From contig NZ_BMVL01000002.1 in the NCBI RefSeq assembly GCF_014650695.1, positions 486,721 to 550,720 on the forward strand: DNA of 64,000 bases. Direction: 5' to 3'. A program made the translations under genes and the position numbers. The notes beneath the pieces are model-generated. The model was given only the letters and a program-made list of their open reading frames with translations, had not been told where the DNA came from and searched no databases. This DNA comes from Streptomyces avidinii (GTDB lineage: Bacteria; Actinomycetota; Actinomycetes; Streptomycetales; Streptomycetaceae). Positions 42,906 through 52,074 of this stretch are shown piece after piece (within the stretch, counting starts at the first letter, position 1; every line of letters starts with the position of its first letter).

Positions 42906-44561
42906 TCAGCCTTCCTCGGCGGTACGGAAGATGCCGTCCCGGCGCACGGCGTAGGGCCCGATGGCCAGCAGGTCCACCGGCGACGAGCCGAAGCACTCCA
43001 GGGCGTCCCGTGGGTCGTCGACCATCGGCCGGCCGGCGGTGTTCAGGCTGGTGTTGACGACGACCGGCAGTCCGGTGCGCCGTTCGAACTCGGTGAGCAT
43101 GCGCGCCACCAGGGGCTCACGCTGCGGATCCACGGTCTGGATGCGGGCCGTGCCGTCGACGTGGACCACGGCCGGGATGCGGTCGCGCCAGCCGGCAGCC
43201 ACGTCGTGCACGAAGAGCATGTACGGGCTGGGCAGCGGTCCGTCGAAGATCTCGGACGCCCGTTCGGCGATCACCATCGGGGCGACGGGGCGGAACTGTT
43301 CACGGCCCTTGACGTCGTTGAGACGCTCCAGGTTCCCCGCGTGCCCGGGATGGGCCAGCAGCGAACGGTGCCCCAGGGCGCGCGGTCCGAACTCCGAACG
43401 CCCTTGGAACCAGGCCACGATGGCGTTGTCGGCGAGCGCCTGCGCGACGGTGGCCGCGATGTCCGGGGGCCGCTCGAAGGGGACTCCCGCCGTCTTGAGC
43501 CAGGCACCGAGTTCAGCGTCCGACCAGTCGCGGCCCAGATCCGCTCGGGCCATGGGCTCCGGGGTGTCCCCCGCCCCGGCGGCGAGGAGCAGCGCGGATC
43601 CGAGCGCCGTTCCCGCGTCTCCGGCGGCGGGCTGGACCCACACGCGGGAGAACGGACCCTCGCGCGCGATGCGGGAGTTGGCCACGCAGTTCAGCGCGAC
43701 GCCCCCGGCGAGGGTGAGCACGTCGTCGTGGGTGCGGCCGTGGAGCCAGCGGACCAGGTCGAGCAGCGTTTCTTCCAACACGGCCTGCGCACTGGCGGCG
43801 AGATCGGCGTGGGTCCCGGTCCACGGCTCGTCCGCGCCCCGGGGTGCGCAGAACTCGTTCCAGGGGACGCCGGTGGCGTGGAAGCCGCCGTCACCCGTGG
43901 GGTACACGTAGCGGCGCAGCTCGTCCAGCATCCGCGGGCTTCCGTGGGAGGCGAGTGCCATCACCTTGAACTCGTCGGAGGACCTCAGGAATCCGAGGTG
44001 TGCGGTGAGTTCCTCGTAGACGAGTCCGAGCGAGTGCGGCAGGTCCTGCGCGTACAGCGGCTCCAGTCTGTCGCCCGTCCGGCGGGCCGCCAGGTGCGAA
44101 GCGCGTTCACCGCGTCCGTCGAGGACCAAAACGGAACTGCGGTCCGCGCCTTCGGCCGCGAATGCGCCCGACGCGGCATGCGCCATGTGGTGCGGAACGA
44201 AGCGCACGAGGCCGGGGTCGAGACCGGGCAGGGCGGCCGCCAGGAACCCCGGGGCCTCGCGCGCGTACGTCTGGCGGAGGTGGTCCCACGGGTCGTCCAG
44301 TCCCATGACGTCGGCCGGCCGCGCCAGAGCGGGGTCGTAGGAGTACGCCACGGCGTCGAGGTCCTGCGGACGCAGACCGGCACGCTTCAGGCACCAGGCC
44401 GCGGCCTGTTCGGGCAGTTCCCACGCGGAGAAGGGCACCGGCCGCTTGCCGTGCTTGCGGCGGGAGAACCGCTCCTCCTCGGCGGCGGCTACCGTGCGGC
44501 CGTCGATGACGAGAGCGGCGGAAGGGTCGTGGAAGAGCGCGTTGATTCCGAGGATGCGCAT
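42906..44561 (-). CDS. NodU/CmcH-family carbamoyltransferase
   Basis: A 551-residue protein. The N-terminal Kae1-like domain starts RILGINALFHDPSAALVIDG and includes the metal-binding FVPHHMAHAASGAF (HHMAHA 124-129). The C-terminal YrdC-like/carbamoyltransferase domain has VWVQPAAGDAGTALGSALLL, FQGRSEFGPRALGHRSLLAH and VVNTSLNTAGRPMVDDPRDA. The family transfers carbamoyl from carbamoyl phosphate to sugar or other hydroxyls, as in Nod factors and antibiotics. Here it probably carbamoylates a sugar of the heptose-containing product. Confidence 0.9.
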   Translation of the reverse strand: MRILGINALFHDPSAALVIDGRTVAAAEEERFSRRKHGKRPVPFSAWELPEQAAAWCLKRAGLRPQDLDAVAYSYDPALARPADVMGLDDPWDHLRQTYAREAPGFLAAALPGLDPGLVRFVPHHMAHAASGAFAAEGADRSSVLVLDGRGERASHLAARRTGDRLEPLYAQDLPHSLGLVYEELTAHLGFLRSSDEFKVMALASHGSPRMLDELRRYVYPTGDGGFHATGVPWNEFCAPRGADEPWTGTHADLAASAQAVLEETLLDLVRWLHGRTHDDVLTLAGGVALNCVANSRIAREGPFSRVWVQPAAGDAGTALGSALLLAAGAGDTPEPMARADLGRDWSDAELGAWLKTAGVPFERPPDIAATVAQALADNAIVAWFQGRSEFGPRALGHRSLLAHPGHAGNLERLNDVKGREQFRPVAPMVIAERASEIFDGPLPSPYMLFVHDVAAGWRDRIPAVVHVDGTARIQTVDPQREPLVARMLTEFERRTGLPVVVNTSLNTAGRPMVDDPRDALECFGSSPVDLLAIGPYAVRRDGIFRTAEEG

Positions 44562-44648
44562 CGCGGAAGGGACCTTTCGGCTGGGGGCGCCGGGCGGGCC
44601 GCTCAGGGGGCCGCAGCCCGCGGCGAACGTACGGGGAGCCCGAAGGGG

Positions 44649-45611
44649 TCAGTCGTGGCAGTGCGCCCGGAACCAGGCGATGGTGCGGCGCAGCCCCTCC
44701 TCGGCCGCCACACGCGGCTCCCACTGGAGCTTGCCCCGCGCCAGCGTGATGTCGGGGCAGCGCACGGTCGGGTCGTCGGTGGGCCGCTCGATGAAGGTGA
44801 TCTCCGAGGAGGAACCGGCCAGTTCGACGATCCACCGGGCGAGCTCCAGCATGGTGAGCTCGTCGGGGTTGCCGAGGTTCACGGGCCCCCGCATCCCGTG
44901 GTCGGCCGCCGCGAGGATACCGGCGACGGTGTCCTCGACGTAGCACAGCGAACGGGTCTGCAGGCCGTCGCCGGTGACGGTCAACGGGGTACCAGCGAGC
45001 GCCTGGCGGATGAACGTGGGAACGGCGCGACCGTCATAGCCCCGCATGCGGGGACCATAGGTGTTGAACAGCCGCACGATGCAGGCGTCCGTACCGAGGG
45101 CCGAGGCGTGAGCGGTGGTCAGCGCCTCGCCGAAGCGTTTGGCCTCGTCATAGACGCTGCGAGGGCCGACGGGATTGACGTGTCCCCAGTACCGCTCGTT
45201 CTGGGGGTGTTCCTGCGGATCGCCATAGACCTCCGAGGTGGAGGCGAGGACGAAGCGGGCCCCACTGCGGTGTGCCAGTTCCAGGGCATTGCGCGTGCCG
45301 AGGCTGCCGGCCTCCAACGTGTGGAGGGGCAGGCGGAGGTAGTCGGCGGGGGAAGCGGGCGAGGCCAGGTGCAGAACGATGTCCGGGTCCCTTCGTACGC
45401 TGAAGGGCCGCGAGACGTTCGTCTCCTGCAGAGTGAATCCGGGACGGTCGACCAGTTCCGAGATGTTCTCGGGCCGCCCTGTGCTGAAGTCGTCGACACA
45501 GGTGACGGCGGTCCCTGCGGCCAGCAGGGCGGAGCACAGGTGTGAGCCGACGAAGCCCCCGCCGCCGGTGACGACGGCGTGCTCCCAGCGCGGCGCATGC
45601 GATGAGCCCAT
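44649..45611 (-). CDS. NAD-dependent sugar-nucleotide epimerase/dehydratase (UDP-glucuronate decarboxylase-like)
   Basis: A 320-residue extended SDR. AVVTGGGGFVGSHLCSALLA is the NAD-binding loop. LHLASPASPADYLRLPLHTL and STSEVYGDPQEHPQ resemble UDP-xylose synthases. The catalytic pair lies in SVYDEAKRFGEALT (YxxxK). RLFNTYGPRMRGYDGRAVPT follows. It is not HldD-like, so the L,D-heptose epimerase is not obviously encoded here. GAGGAG is seven bases before the ATG. First gene of the long minus-strand cluster. Confidence 0.88.
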   Translation of the reverse strand: MGSSHAPRWEHAVVTGGGGFVGSHLCSALLAAGTAVTCVDDFSTGRPENISELVDRPGFTLQETNVSRPFSVRRDPDIVLHLASPASPADYLRLPLHTLEAGSLGTRNALELAHRSGARFVLASTSEVYGDPQEHPQNERYWGHVNPVGPRSVYDEAKRFGEALTTAHASALGTDACIVRLFNTYGPRMRGYDGRAVPTFIRQALAGTPLTVTGDGLQTRSLCYVEDTVAGILAAADHGMRGPVNLGNPDELTMLELARWIVELAGSSSEITFIERPTDDPTVRCPDITLARGKLQWEPRVAAEEGLRRTIAWFRAHCHD

Positions 45612-45916
45612 GGCGATCTCCTCGGGCGACAGGGACGGCGAAGGACGCAGGAACCGGGAAGAGCCGATATCCGGGCCCGCCAGGTCGGGTGGATCCCTGC
45701 GAGTACGGCCCCCAGCCTGCCGCAGCCCCGGCAGAGCGGCATTGGGGAAGCGGCAGTCGGGTGATGTCATGGCATGGCCGCGGCCGTCGTCGCTGACACG
45801 TTCCTGTCGCGAAGCCCGCAGCGAAGCCGGTAGCGAAGCCGGTCGCACGTGCCGAGACGCGGCAGCACACCGGCCGGGCACCGGTGCTCCGGGACCCGTC
45901 CTGCCGGTGGCCGTGC
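45612..45916. other. Upstream region of the glycan cluster, with short repeats
   Basis: 305 bases containing the likely promoter of the minus-strand cluster. At about 45810-45845 the unit GCGAAGCCGGT (and a variant) is repeated in tandem two to three times. No gene is seen. Confidence 0.4.
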
Positions 45917-46984
45917 TCAGGCGAGGACGACGCAGGCGGCGGCCGGGACGTCCAGCCTGCCGGCCAGGCGGAGCCGCCCGCTCTCGGGATCGGTTTCGAA
46001 CCAGGTGACGTCACCTGACCACTCGTTGGACACGTACAGATGGCGCGCCGACGGGCCGGCCGCCAGATGCCGGGGCCATTGACCGCCGCAGTTCGCGACA
46101 TCCGTGATCCGTGGCTTCTCAGGGCCGTCGGACAGTGAGAGGGTGGTGATGAGGTTGCTGCCCCGGATCGCCGCCCAGACGAAGCGGCCGTCCCCCGGGA
46201 CGAGCGCGACCGACGGGTACTCCCTCGCGTCCGCCGCGTCGTCGCCCGAGCCCAGCGCGACCTCACCGGTGGGGTACAGGTGCCCGGAGGCGGCGTCCCA
46301 CCGGCAGACGGTCAACTGCGGTTCCAGCTCGTGGAGCACGTACGCCACGTCCCCGCGAGGGTGGAAAACCACCTCCCGGGGACCGCTCCCGGCACGCAGC
46401 GACGTCTCGGCGCGAACGCGGAGGGGCCCGCCGGCCGGATCGGGCAGGCACACGCGTACCGAGTCGGTGCCGAGGTCCACGCTGAGCACCCAGCGGCCGC
46501 TCGGATCCGGCGTCACGTGGTGGGCGTGCGGGCCGGCCTGCCGTTCGGGGTCGGGCCCGCTGCCGCGGTGGCCGAGGACGACGGCGGGGCCCTCCAGCCG
46601 GCCGTCGCGCGCGATACGGAGACCGCTCACGGTGCCCGACGTGTAGTTGGCGATCAGCAGCCGGTTCCCGACGACGCTCACGTACGCCGGCCCGAGGCCG
46701 TCGACGGGGACGGGCCGTCCGAGCGGGGCCAGACCGTCGGCGGTGATCCGGTAGGCGGCCGCCAGCCCGTGATCGGTCCCCCCGGCGGCGTAGAGCACCT
46801 GTCGGTCGACGGACAGGGCCAGGCACGAGGCGTCCCCGGGACCGTCGACGACGCTCAGTACGGTCAGCGCCCCCGTGACGGGGTCCACGGCAGCCGTGGT
46901 GATGCCCTGGCCTCCGCCGGAGGCGAACGAACCGATGTGAGCGCGCTGTCCGACGCTTTGGTAAGTGCTTCCCGCGCCGCCCAC
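45917..46984 (-). CDS. Lactonase family (6-phosphogluconolactonase-like) beta-propeller
   Basis: A 355-residue seven-bladed propeller of the Pgl/carboxy-cis,cis-muconate cyclase type. Blade repeats include LTVLSVVDGPGDASCLALSV, LLIANYTSGTVSGLRIARDG, PHAHHVTPDPSGRWVLSVDL, GSGPREVVFHPRGDVAYVLH and ARHLYVSNEWSGDVTWFETD. HAHHVTPDPSG and GPREVVFHP are family motifs. It is cytoplasmic and its natural lactone is unknown. GTG start. Confidence 0.85.
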   Translation of the reverse strand: MGGAGSTYQSVGQRAHIGSFASGGGQGITTAAVDPVTGALTVLSVVDGPGDASCLALSVDRQVLYAAGGTDHGLAAAYRITADGLAPLGRPVPVDGLGPAYVSVVGNRLLIANYTSGTVSGLRIARDGRLEGPAVVLGHRGSGPDPERQAGPHAHHVTPDPSGRWVLSVDLGTDSVRVCLPDPAGGPLRVRAETSLRAGSGPREVVFHPRGDVAYVLHELEPQLTVCRWDAASGHLYPTGEVALGSGDDAADAREYPSVALVPGDGRFVWAAIRGSNLITTLSLSDGPEKPRITDVANCGGQWPRHLAAGPSARHLYVSNEWSGDVTWFETDPESGRLRLAGRLDVPAAACVVLA

Positions 46985-47271
46985 CGGGTGGTCCTTCCGC
47001 CGTCGGTCCGCTGCTACGGGGCGAAGCTAGCAGCCGGCTGCCACGAACCCGTTCGACCGGGCCGGTGGGGGCGGCGGGTTCAGCCGTCCGGCCGTGGTAC
47101 CTGGCCACGGCCACCACTGGTTCGACGAGACCACGCCGACGGCCGCGACGGCGTCCACAGCCGTGGCGCACGTGGGGCGGTCGCGGGGTCGGCGGGCACC
47201 CGCTCGGTGCCCGCCGTGTTCCCTGGCCTTCCTCGGCCCATCGTCGGGGAGGGCGACGGATGGGTCGGCAC
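46985..47271. other. Intergenic, no gene seen
   Basis: Between the lactonase start and the end of the SDR gene, both on the minus strand. No hairpin or coding signal was convincing. Confidence 0.4.
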
Positions 47272-48081
47272 TCAGGGCCGGCGCCACCGGTCGTGGTCCA
47301 TGTGCGACCCGGCCATGGGTCCCATCCGCACCATGCCGCCGTCCACCACCCAGGATGCGCCGGTGACGTAGGAAGCCGAGGGTCCGGCCAGGAAGGCGAT
47401 GACGGCGGCGACCTCGTGGGCGTCACCCGGTCGGCCCGCGGGAATCCCCGGCCGGGACTCGGTGCGCACGTCCTCGTCCTCCTGGCCGGTCATGGGGGTG
47501 GCGATCTCCCCCGGGGCCACGGCATTCACGGTGATTCCGTATGCGGCGAGTTCGAGTGCCATCACTTGCGTGAGGAGGCCCAATCCGCCCTTGGCGGCGC
47601 AGTAGGGGCCGGCGCCGACGCGCGGCTGGTGCTCGTGGACGGAGGTGACGTTGACGATCCGTCCGCCGGTGCCCTGTCGGATCATGTGCCGGGCCGCTCG
47701 TTGACCGCACAACAGCGGCCCCACGAGGTCGACGTCGAGGACCCGGCGAACGGTGGCCAGGTCCAGGTCCAGGAAGGGGGTGGCGGTTCCGGTGCCCGCG
47801 TTGTTCACGAGCACGTCGATGCGCCCGAGTCCCTCGGCGAACTGGTCGATGACGTCGGCGGCGTCGGGAAGGTCGGTGAGGTCGAGCCGGGCGAGCACGG
47901 CGCGCCGACCGCGAGCCCTCACCTCGTGGGCCGTGCGCTCGGCGCCCTCCTCGTCCTCGTGCCAGGTGATGCCGACGTCCAGTCCGGCCGTGGCCAGATG
48001 CACGGCGACGGCGCGGCCGATTCCGGAGTCGGAACCGGTGACCACCGCCGTCGTGGGGGAAAAGTCCAGAGGACTGATCAT
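47272..48081 (-). CDS. SDR family oxidoreductase
   Basis: A 269-residue classical SDR. TAVVTGSDSGIGRAVAVHLA is the cofactor loop, DVLVNNAGTGTATPFLDLDL the NNAG motif, and the catalytic residues lie in GRIVNVTSVHEHQPRVGAGP (Ser) and YCAAKGGLGLL (Tyr, Lys). VNAVAPGEIATPM follows. WHEDEEGAERT after the second strand suggests an NADP-type acidic/His variation. It lies 14 bases downstream of another SDR gene and probably shares an operon. Confidence 0.88.
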   Translation of the reverse strand: MISPLDFSPTTAVVTGSDSGIGRAVAVHLATAGLDVGITWHEDEEGAERTAHEVRARGRRAVLARLDLTDLPDAADVIDQFAEGLGRIDVLVNNAGTGTATPFLDLDLATVRRVLDVDLVGPLLCGQRAARHMIRQGTGGRIVNVTSVHEHQPRVGAGPYCAAKGGLGLLTQVMALELAAYGITVNAVAPGEIATPMTGQEDEDVRTESRPGIPAGRPGDAHEVAAVIAFLAGPSASYVTGASWVVDGGMVRMGPMAGSHMDHDRWRRP

Positions 48082-48095
48082 GGTCGAGCCTCCCG

Positions 48096-48842
48096 TCAGG
48101 GCCAGGAGGGTTCGCGACGGGGCACCACGACCAATTCCCCGACCACGCTGCCGGCGGGCACGGACAGCGCGTAGATGACCGTGTCGGCAACGATCTCCGG
48201 ACTCTGGAGCAGAGCGGTGTCGGCCTCCGGGAACCGGTCCATGATGAATGCGGTTTCCATTCCGCCGGCGATGATCCCGGTGACACCGATCCCGGTGCAG
48301 TCCCGCTGCGCCTCCTTGAACAGGGTGTGGGTGAACGCCCGCAGACCGGACTTGCTCGCCGCGTAGGGCCCTGCTTCGGTCCAGGTCCGATGGGCGGCGG
48401 TGGAGAGGATGTTGACGATGTGGCCCCCGCCCGCGGCCACCATGCGCCGGTATGTCTGCAGGCACAGGTACATCGGGCCGAGCAGGTTGGTGGTCACCAC
48501 GTGCTTGACCTCCTCCGCGGTCAGGTGCTCGACGGACTTGGACACGTCGACGGCCGCGTTGTTGACGAGTACGTCCACCCGACCGCCGTCCGCCTCGACA
48601 TCTCCGAGGACGGCCGCGACCGCGTCGGGGTCACACACGTCCATTTCGACGAAGCGGGCCCGGCCTCCCGCCACGACGAGGTCCGCGCAGAGCTCCTGAG
48701 CGAGGTCCTTGCGTACGTCGGCGACCAGGACGGCGGCGCCGGCCGCGGCGAGCCGCCGCGCGATGGCGGCGCCCAGACCCCGGGCCCCGCCGGTGACCAG
48801 AGCCTGCTTGCCCGTCAAGTCGATCTGTGCCCCGCTGTTCAT
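48096..48842 (-). CDS. SDR family oxidoreductase
   Basis: A 248-residue SDR. QALVTGGARGLGAAIARRLA, DVLVNNAAVDVSKSVEHLTA, GGHIVNILSTAAHRTWTEAG and YAASKSGLRAFTHTLF (Tyr, Lys) mark the fold and active site. VTGIIAGGMETAFIMDRFPE replaces the usual PG segment. The family resembles 3-oxoacyl-ACP-reductase/FabG-like enzymes with unknown substrate. First of the two-SDR pair. Confidence 0.88.
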   Translation of the reverse strand: MNSGAQIDLTGKQALVTGGARGLGAAIARRLAAAGAAVLVADVRKDLAQELCADLVVAGGRARFVEMDVCDPDAVAAVLGDVEADGGRVDVLVNNAAVDVSKSVEHLTAEEVKHVVTTNLLGPMYLCLQTYRRMVAAGGGHIVNILSTAAHRTWTEAGPYAASKSGLRAFTHTLFKEAQRDCTGIGVTGIIAGGMETAFIMDRFPEADTALLQSPEIVADTVIYALSVPAGSVVGELVVVPRREPSWP

Positions 48843-49028
48843 CTGTGCCTCGCCTTCCCTCGGTTCCGGCGGGCCGGTGCCACCCCCGGGAGGGGAGGGG
48901 CCGGCGCCGTCGCGTCGTGTGGGTTCACTCTGGGCGGGGAGGGGGCACTGGGCGCGCGGGGTTAGGCCACCAGGCGGCTCCCACGGTTCTCTTGGATGCC
49001 GGCTCCCCGTCCGGCACGGACGGGGCAG

Positions 49029-49511
49029 TCAGGGCAGGCCGAGGCTCAGCGCCGGACGACTGCCGATTTGCCCGTAACTCATGGCGGGACCGGCGAGTGC
49101 GAAGACGTGGACGGAAACGGTCGGGCCGGCCTCGGGCACCGCTTGCAAGCGGTGGAAGAACGTCTCGTCGAAGCAGAAGCCCCGCCCCGCGCCCACCTCC
49201 TCCAGGTGCGGCGTGCTGCCGAGTCGGGCCCGCTCGTGGTGCAGCGCGCCCCTCGCCACGCACACGGCCCCTCGAACCTGTTCGTGGTCGAGGAAAGCGG
49301 AGCCGGGAGGCAGCACGTTCCGGGCAAGGACCCAGACCCCCACGTCGCCCGTTCGGAAGACCTGGATCCAACTGCTCTCGCCGTGCCCTCGTAGCAGCAG
49401 CGGCCGCCAGCGCCCGTAATCGTGTGCGACGTCGAAGGCGATCTCCAGGAACTCCTCCGGGGCTCTCGATCGTCCATCGCCCAGCGTGTCCGACCCGCTC
49501 TCCATGTCCAC
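49029..49511 (-). CDS. Cysteine dioxygenase-like cupin
   Basis: A 160-residue cupin-fold protein. RWRPLLLRGHGESSWIQVFR, VWVLARNVLPPGSAFLDHEQ, VRGAVCVARGALHHERARLG and GFCFDETFFHRLQAVPEAGP, TVSVHVFALAG follow the order of cysteine dioxygenase beta strands. The usual HxH is reduced to LDHE, with a late FFH; the iron site is therefore diverged and activity on cysteine is doubtful. GTG start directly abuts the STAS stop (49512), so the two genes are tightly coupled. Confidence 0.65.
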   Translation of the reverse strand: MDMESGSDTLGDGRSRAPEEFLEIAFDVAHDYGRWRPLLLRGHGESSWIQVFRTGDVGVWVLARNVLPPGSAFLDHEQVRGAVCVARGALHHERARLGSTPHLEEVGAGRGFCFDETFFHRLQAVPEAGPTVSVHVFALAGPAMSYGQIGSRPALSLGLP

Positions 49512-49892
49512 TCACCGCCTCGGAAGCGGACAGACGTCAGGCGCCGCCACTTCGAACATGTCCGCCGATCCGGAGAGCTCCAGTAGACGCACCATCTGGT
49601 GGCTGAGTGCCGTCAGGCGCAGTACCCGCCCCGATTCCCGGGCCCGCCGCCGTACTTCCAGAAGCACGCCCAGACCGGAGGAGTCACAGAAGGACGAACG
49701 CAGGAGGTCGACGACCAGCACACCTCCGGGTGGCGCCGCGTCCATGGCCGCCATCAGCTCCGACCGGAGGGTCTCGACGTGATCGAGGTCCATTTCCCCG
49801 CAGACATGAACGACGTGGGTCTCATCGGGGTTCGCCTCCAGAAGGTCCGAGCCGAAGTCCGCCGCCGTCGTCGTCCCGTTGGTGCCGGTCAT
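49512..49892 (-). CDS. STAS-domain anti-sigma factor antagonist
   Basis: A 126-residue protein with a canonical STAS domain. HVVHVCGEMDLDHVETLRSE, then GVLVVDLLRSSFCDSSGLGV contains the phospho-acceptor site CDSSG (Ser71/72), followed by LEVRRRARESGRVLRLTALS. It should bind an RsbW-type kinase unless phosphorylated and be reset by a SpoIIE-type phosphatase; three such phosphatases are in this window. It is followed without a gap by the cupin gene. Confidence 0.87.
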   Translation of the reverse strand: MTGTNGTTTAADFGSDLLEANPDETHVVHVCGEMDLDHVETLRSELMAAMDAAPPGGVLVVDLLRSSFCDSSGLGVLLEVRRRARESGRVLRLTALSHQMVRLLELSGSADMFEVAAPDVCPLPRR

Positions 49893-50257
49893 GGCGCGCC
49901 TCCTCGTACAAGGGGCGTATGCCCGGCCCGAGGTACCACATGCCTGACCCCTCTCGAGCCCGTGGCAACGGCAGCCGGAGGGGTTCCGCCCCGTCGACGG
50001 CCCTGTGGCATCACCTACCGTGAGAGCCCGCTCATGTCGTCGCGCACCGAGGCAGTGGACGAGACAGCGGGGGCGTCGAGGGCTCGCTCCGCCCGGAGGA
50101 CGGCAGCCGCCGGCCGCACAGGGGCGGCACTTCAGTTCTGCCCGGACCGATCTGCCCGTCGAAGGCCGGTGAAACCGCCGCTCAGACCTCGCGTGGGGCG
50201 GCGGCTGCGGGGACTCGGTTCGGGCGCGGGGCCGGCGCGGGCCGGAAGGCTCGGGGC
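49893..50257. other. Intergenic, no gene seen
   Basis: Upstream of the STAS gene and downstream of the small minus-strand gene at 50258. Frames are open but Arg/Pro-rich, without family similarity. Confidence 0.35.
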
Positions 50258-50446
50258 TCATGGGCCGTGGCCGCCGCGGTTTCCCCGGAACCCGCCGGCC
50301 GTGGCAGCGTCGGCGTCGGCGTCGAGGAGATCGACCATCTGATCGAGGACCCTTCTGAGGTCCTGCCACGGCGTTGCGCGACTCTCCGGGTTGTCGAACG
50401 TCTCGCCGCGGCGAGTCCTCGGTTCTCTCGGCTCTCGTGGTTCCAT
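50258..50446 (-). CDS. Possible small hydrophilic protein
   Basis: A 62-residue frame with a charged N-terminus (MEPREPREPRTRRGETFDNP) and a helical acidic middle (WQDLRRVLDQMVDLLDADAD). GGTGG precedes the ATG. The helix looks genuine, but no family is recognised. Interval 50447-50776 shows nothing else. Confidence 0.45.
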   Translation of the reverse strand: MEPREPREPRTRRGETFDNPESRATPWQDLRRVLDQMVDLLDADADAATAGGFRGNRGGHGP

Positions 50447-50776
50447 CGGTGCCACCGTTCCTTGCTGACCCTGCCGGCCCTCCTTGTGACGGCCACTCGC
50501 ACAGGCAGGCCGGGGCATGTGCACGCTCACTGGGCGTCTTCCCGGATACCGACCGTCCATGCCGCGGTGAGCCATGCTGGGCAGCAGCGGGCCTCCCCGT
50601 CCGCGGCAGGAATGGGCGGAGTGCCGACCGAGGCACGGCGGAGGAACCGCTGGCTCGTGCCGGCCCGCCCGTGCATGCCCGCTCATACCTGGCCCCGTGC
50701 GGAGGTGTGCCCCTCGGCGCGGGTGCTCGATCGCAGGTAGTGGTATGGCCGGCCCGGCCCCGGGCAGGCGCACCGT

Positions 50777-51514
50777 ATGACCGTCTTCGTCGGCACGTCG
50801 GGATGGCAGTACCGGGACTGGTCGGGCGTCTTCTACCCGCCGGACCGGCCGCAGCGGCTCTGGCTGGAGGAGTACACGCAGCACTTTCCCACAGTGGAGG
50901 TCAACAACGCCTTCTACCGGCTGCCCACGCCCGAGACGTTCGCGCAGTGGAGGGCCCGCACTCCGCCCGGATTCGTCATGGCCGTCAAGGCGAGCCGCTT
51001 CCTGACGCATGTCAAACGGCTGCGCGAGCCTGCGGAACCGGTACGACGGCTCATGACACACGCCGCTTCCCTGGGTGACCGACTGGGCCCGATCCTCCTC
51101 CAGCTACCACCGACGCTGCGGGCCGATGCGGCCGCCCTGGACACCTGCCTGGCCTCCTTCCCCGCCGGCGCACGCATCGCCGTCGAGCCGCGCCACGTGT
51201 CGTGGTGGACCGATGAGGTACGCACGGTGCTGGCGGACCGCGGCGCGGCCCTGTGCTGGGCCGACCGCGGTTCCCGGCCCCTCACCCCGCTGTGGCGGAC
51301 AGCGGACTGGGCCTACGTTCGCTTCCACGAGGGCCGAGCCAGGCCCTGGCCCCGCTACGGGCCCAAGGCTCTGCGTAGTTGGGCAGACCGCATCGCGGAC
51401 GCGTGGCCCCGGGACGCGGATGTCTACGCCTACTTCAACAACGACCCCGGTGGTGCCGCCGTCACTGATGCGCGGGTCTTCAACCGTCTGGTGGCGCGCC
51501 GGGTGCACGAGTGA
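50777..51514 (+). CDS. DUF72 domain protein (YecE-like)
   Basis: A 245-residue TIM-barrel protein. VFVGTSGWQYRDWSGVFYPP is the family opening. FPTVEVNNAFYRLPTPETFA, FVMAVKASRFLTHVKRLREP, LGPILLQLPPTLRADAAALD and VYAYFNNDPGGAAVTDARVF follow in the usual order. Function is unknown in bacteria; it may be a sugar- or nucleotide-related hydrolase-like fold. It appears monocistronic and divergent from the small gene at 50258. Confidence 0.9.
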   Translation: MTVFVGTSGWQYRDWSGVFYPPDRPQRLWLEEYTQHFPTVEVNNAFYRLPTPETFAQWRARTPPGFVMAVKASRFLTHVKRLREPAEPVRRLMTHAASLGDRLGPILLQLPPTLRADAAALDTCLASFPAGARIAVEPRHVSWWTDEVRTVLADRGAALCWADRGSRPLTPLWRTADWAYVRFHEGRARPWPRYGPKALRSWADRIADAWPRDADVYAYFNNDPGGAAVTDARVFNRLVARRVHE

Positions 51515-51573
51515 CCGTCGGGGCCGGGGGCGGCCCCGGGCAGATGGGGACGGCCGTCGGCTCCCGTGCGAAG

Positions 51574-52074
51574 TCAGCGCCGTGGTGGCAGAGAGTGGAG
51601 CGTGACGCCGTACAGCCGCCCGTCGGCAACGGTGAGCGTCATGAACGAACAAAAGGGCTGGCGCCTCCGGTCGGTGGGCGAGCCCGGATTGAGCAGGCGC
51701 AGTCGCCCCGACGTGGTGTCCCATGGAATGTGGCTGTGGCCGAAGACCAGGACGTCCAGCTCCGGGAACCGTGCGGCGCAGCGCCGCTCTCGGCCATCCG
51801 CCGCACCCGTCTCGTGCACGACCCCGAAGCGCACTCCTTCCAGCTCGGCGTAGGCGACCTCCGGAAGTCTGCGGCGCAGTCCGGGACCGTCGTTGTTGCC
51901 GTACACCCCGATCAGGCGGCGGGACCTGGATTCCAGTAGGTCGAGCGTGGCCTCATCGATCCAGTCCCCGGCGTGGATGACGGTGTCGGCGTCGTCGACG
52001 GCGGCCATGAGGTCCTCCGGCAGCGACGAGGCGCGGGTGGGGAGGTGGGTGTCCGATGTCAGCAGGAGCCGCAT
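51574..52074 (-). CDS. Metallophosphoesterase, YfcE/MJ0936-type
   Basis: A 166-residue calcineurin-like phosphodiesterase. MRLLLTSDTHLPTRASSLPE carries the first DxH, DTVIHAGDWIDEATLD the GD motif, RLIGVYGNNDGPGLR the GNxD, FGVVHETGAADG and DVLVFGHSHIPWDTTSGRLR, LLNPGSPTDRR the GHSH and NPGS motifs. It hydrolyses phosphodiesters with two metal ions. GGTGGAA precedes the ATG. Confidence 0.88.
   Translation of the reverse strand: MRLLLTSDTHLPTRASSLPEDLMAAVDDADTVIHAGDWIDEATLDLLESRSRRLIGVYGNNDGPGLRRRLPEVAYAELEGVRFGVVHETGAADGRERRCAARFPELDVLVFGHSHIPWDTTSGRLRLLNPGSPTDRRRQPFCSFMTLTVADGRLYGVTLHSLPPRR

Noticed and set aside
43161..45545. A 794-residue plus-strand open frame opposite carbamoyltransferase and epimerase
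   Set aside because: It spans two real minus-strand genes and their spacer, which real genes do not do; no motif is present.
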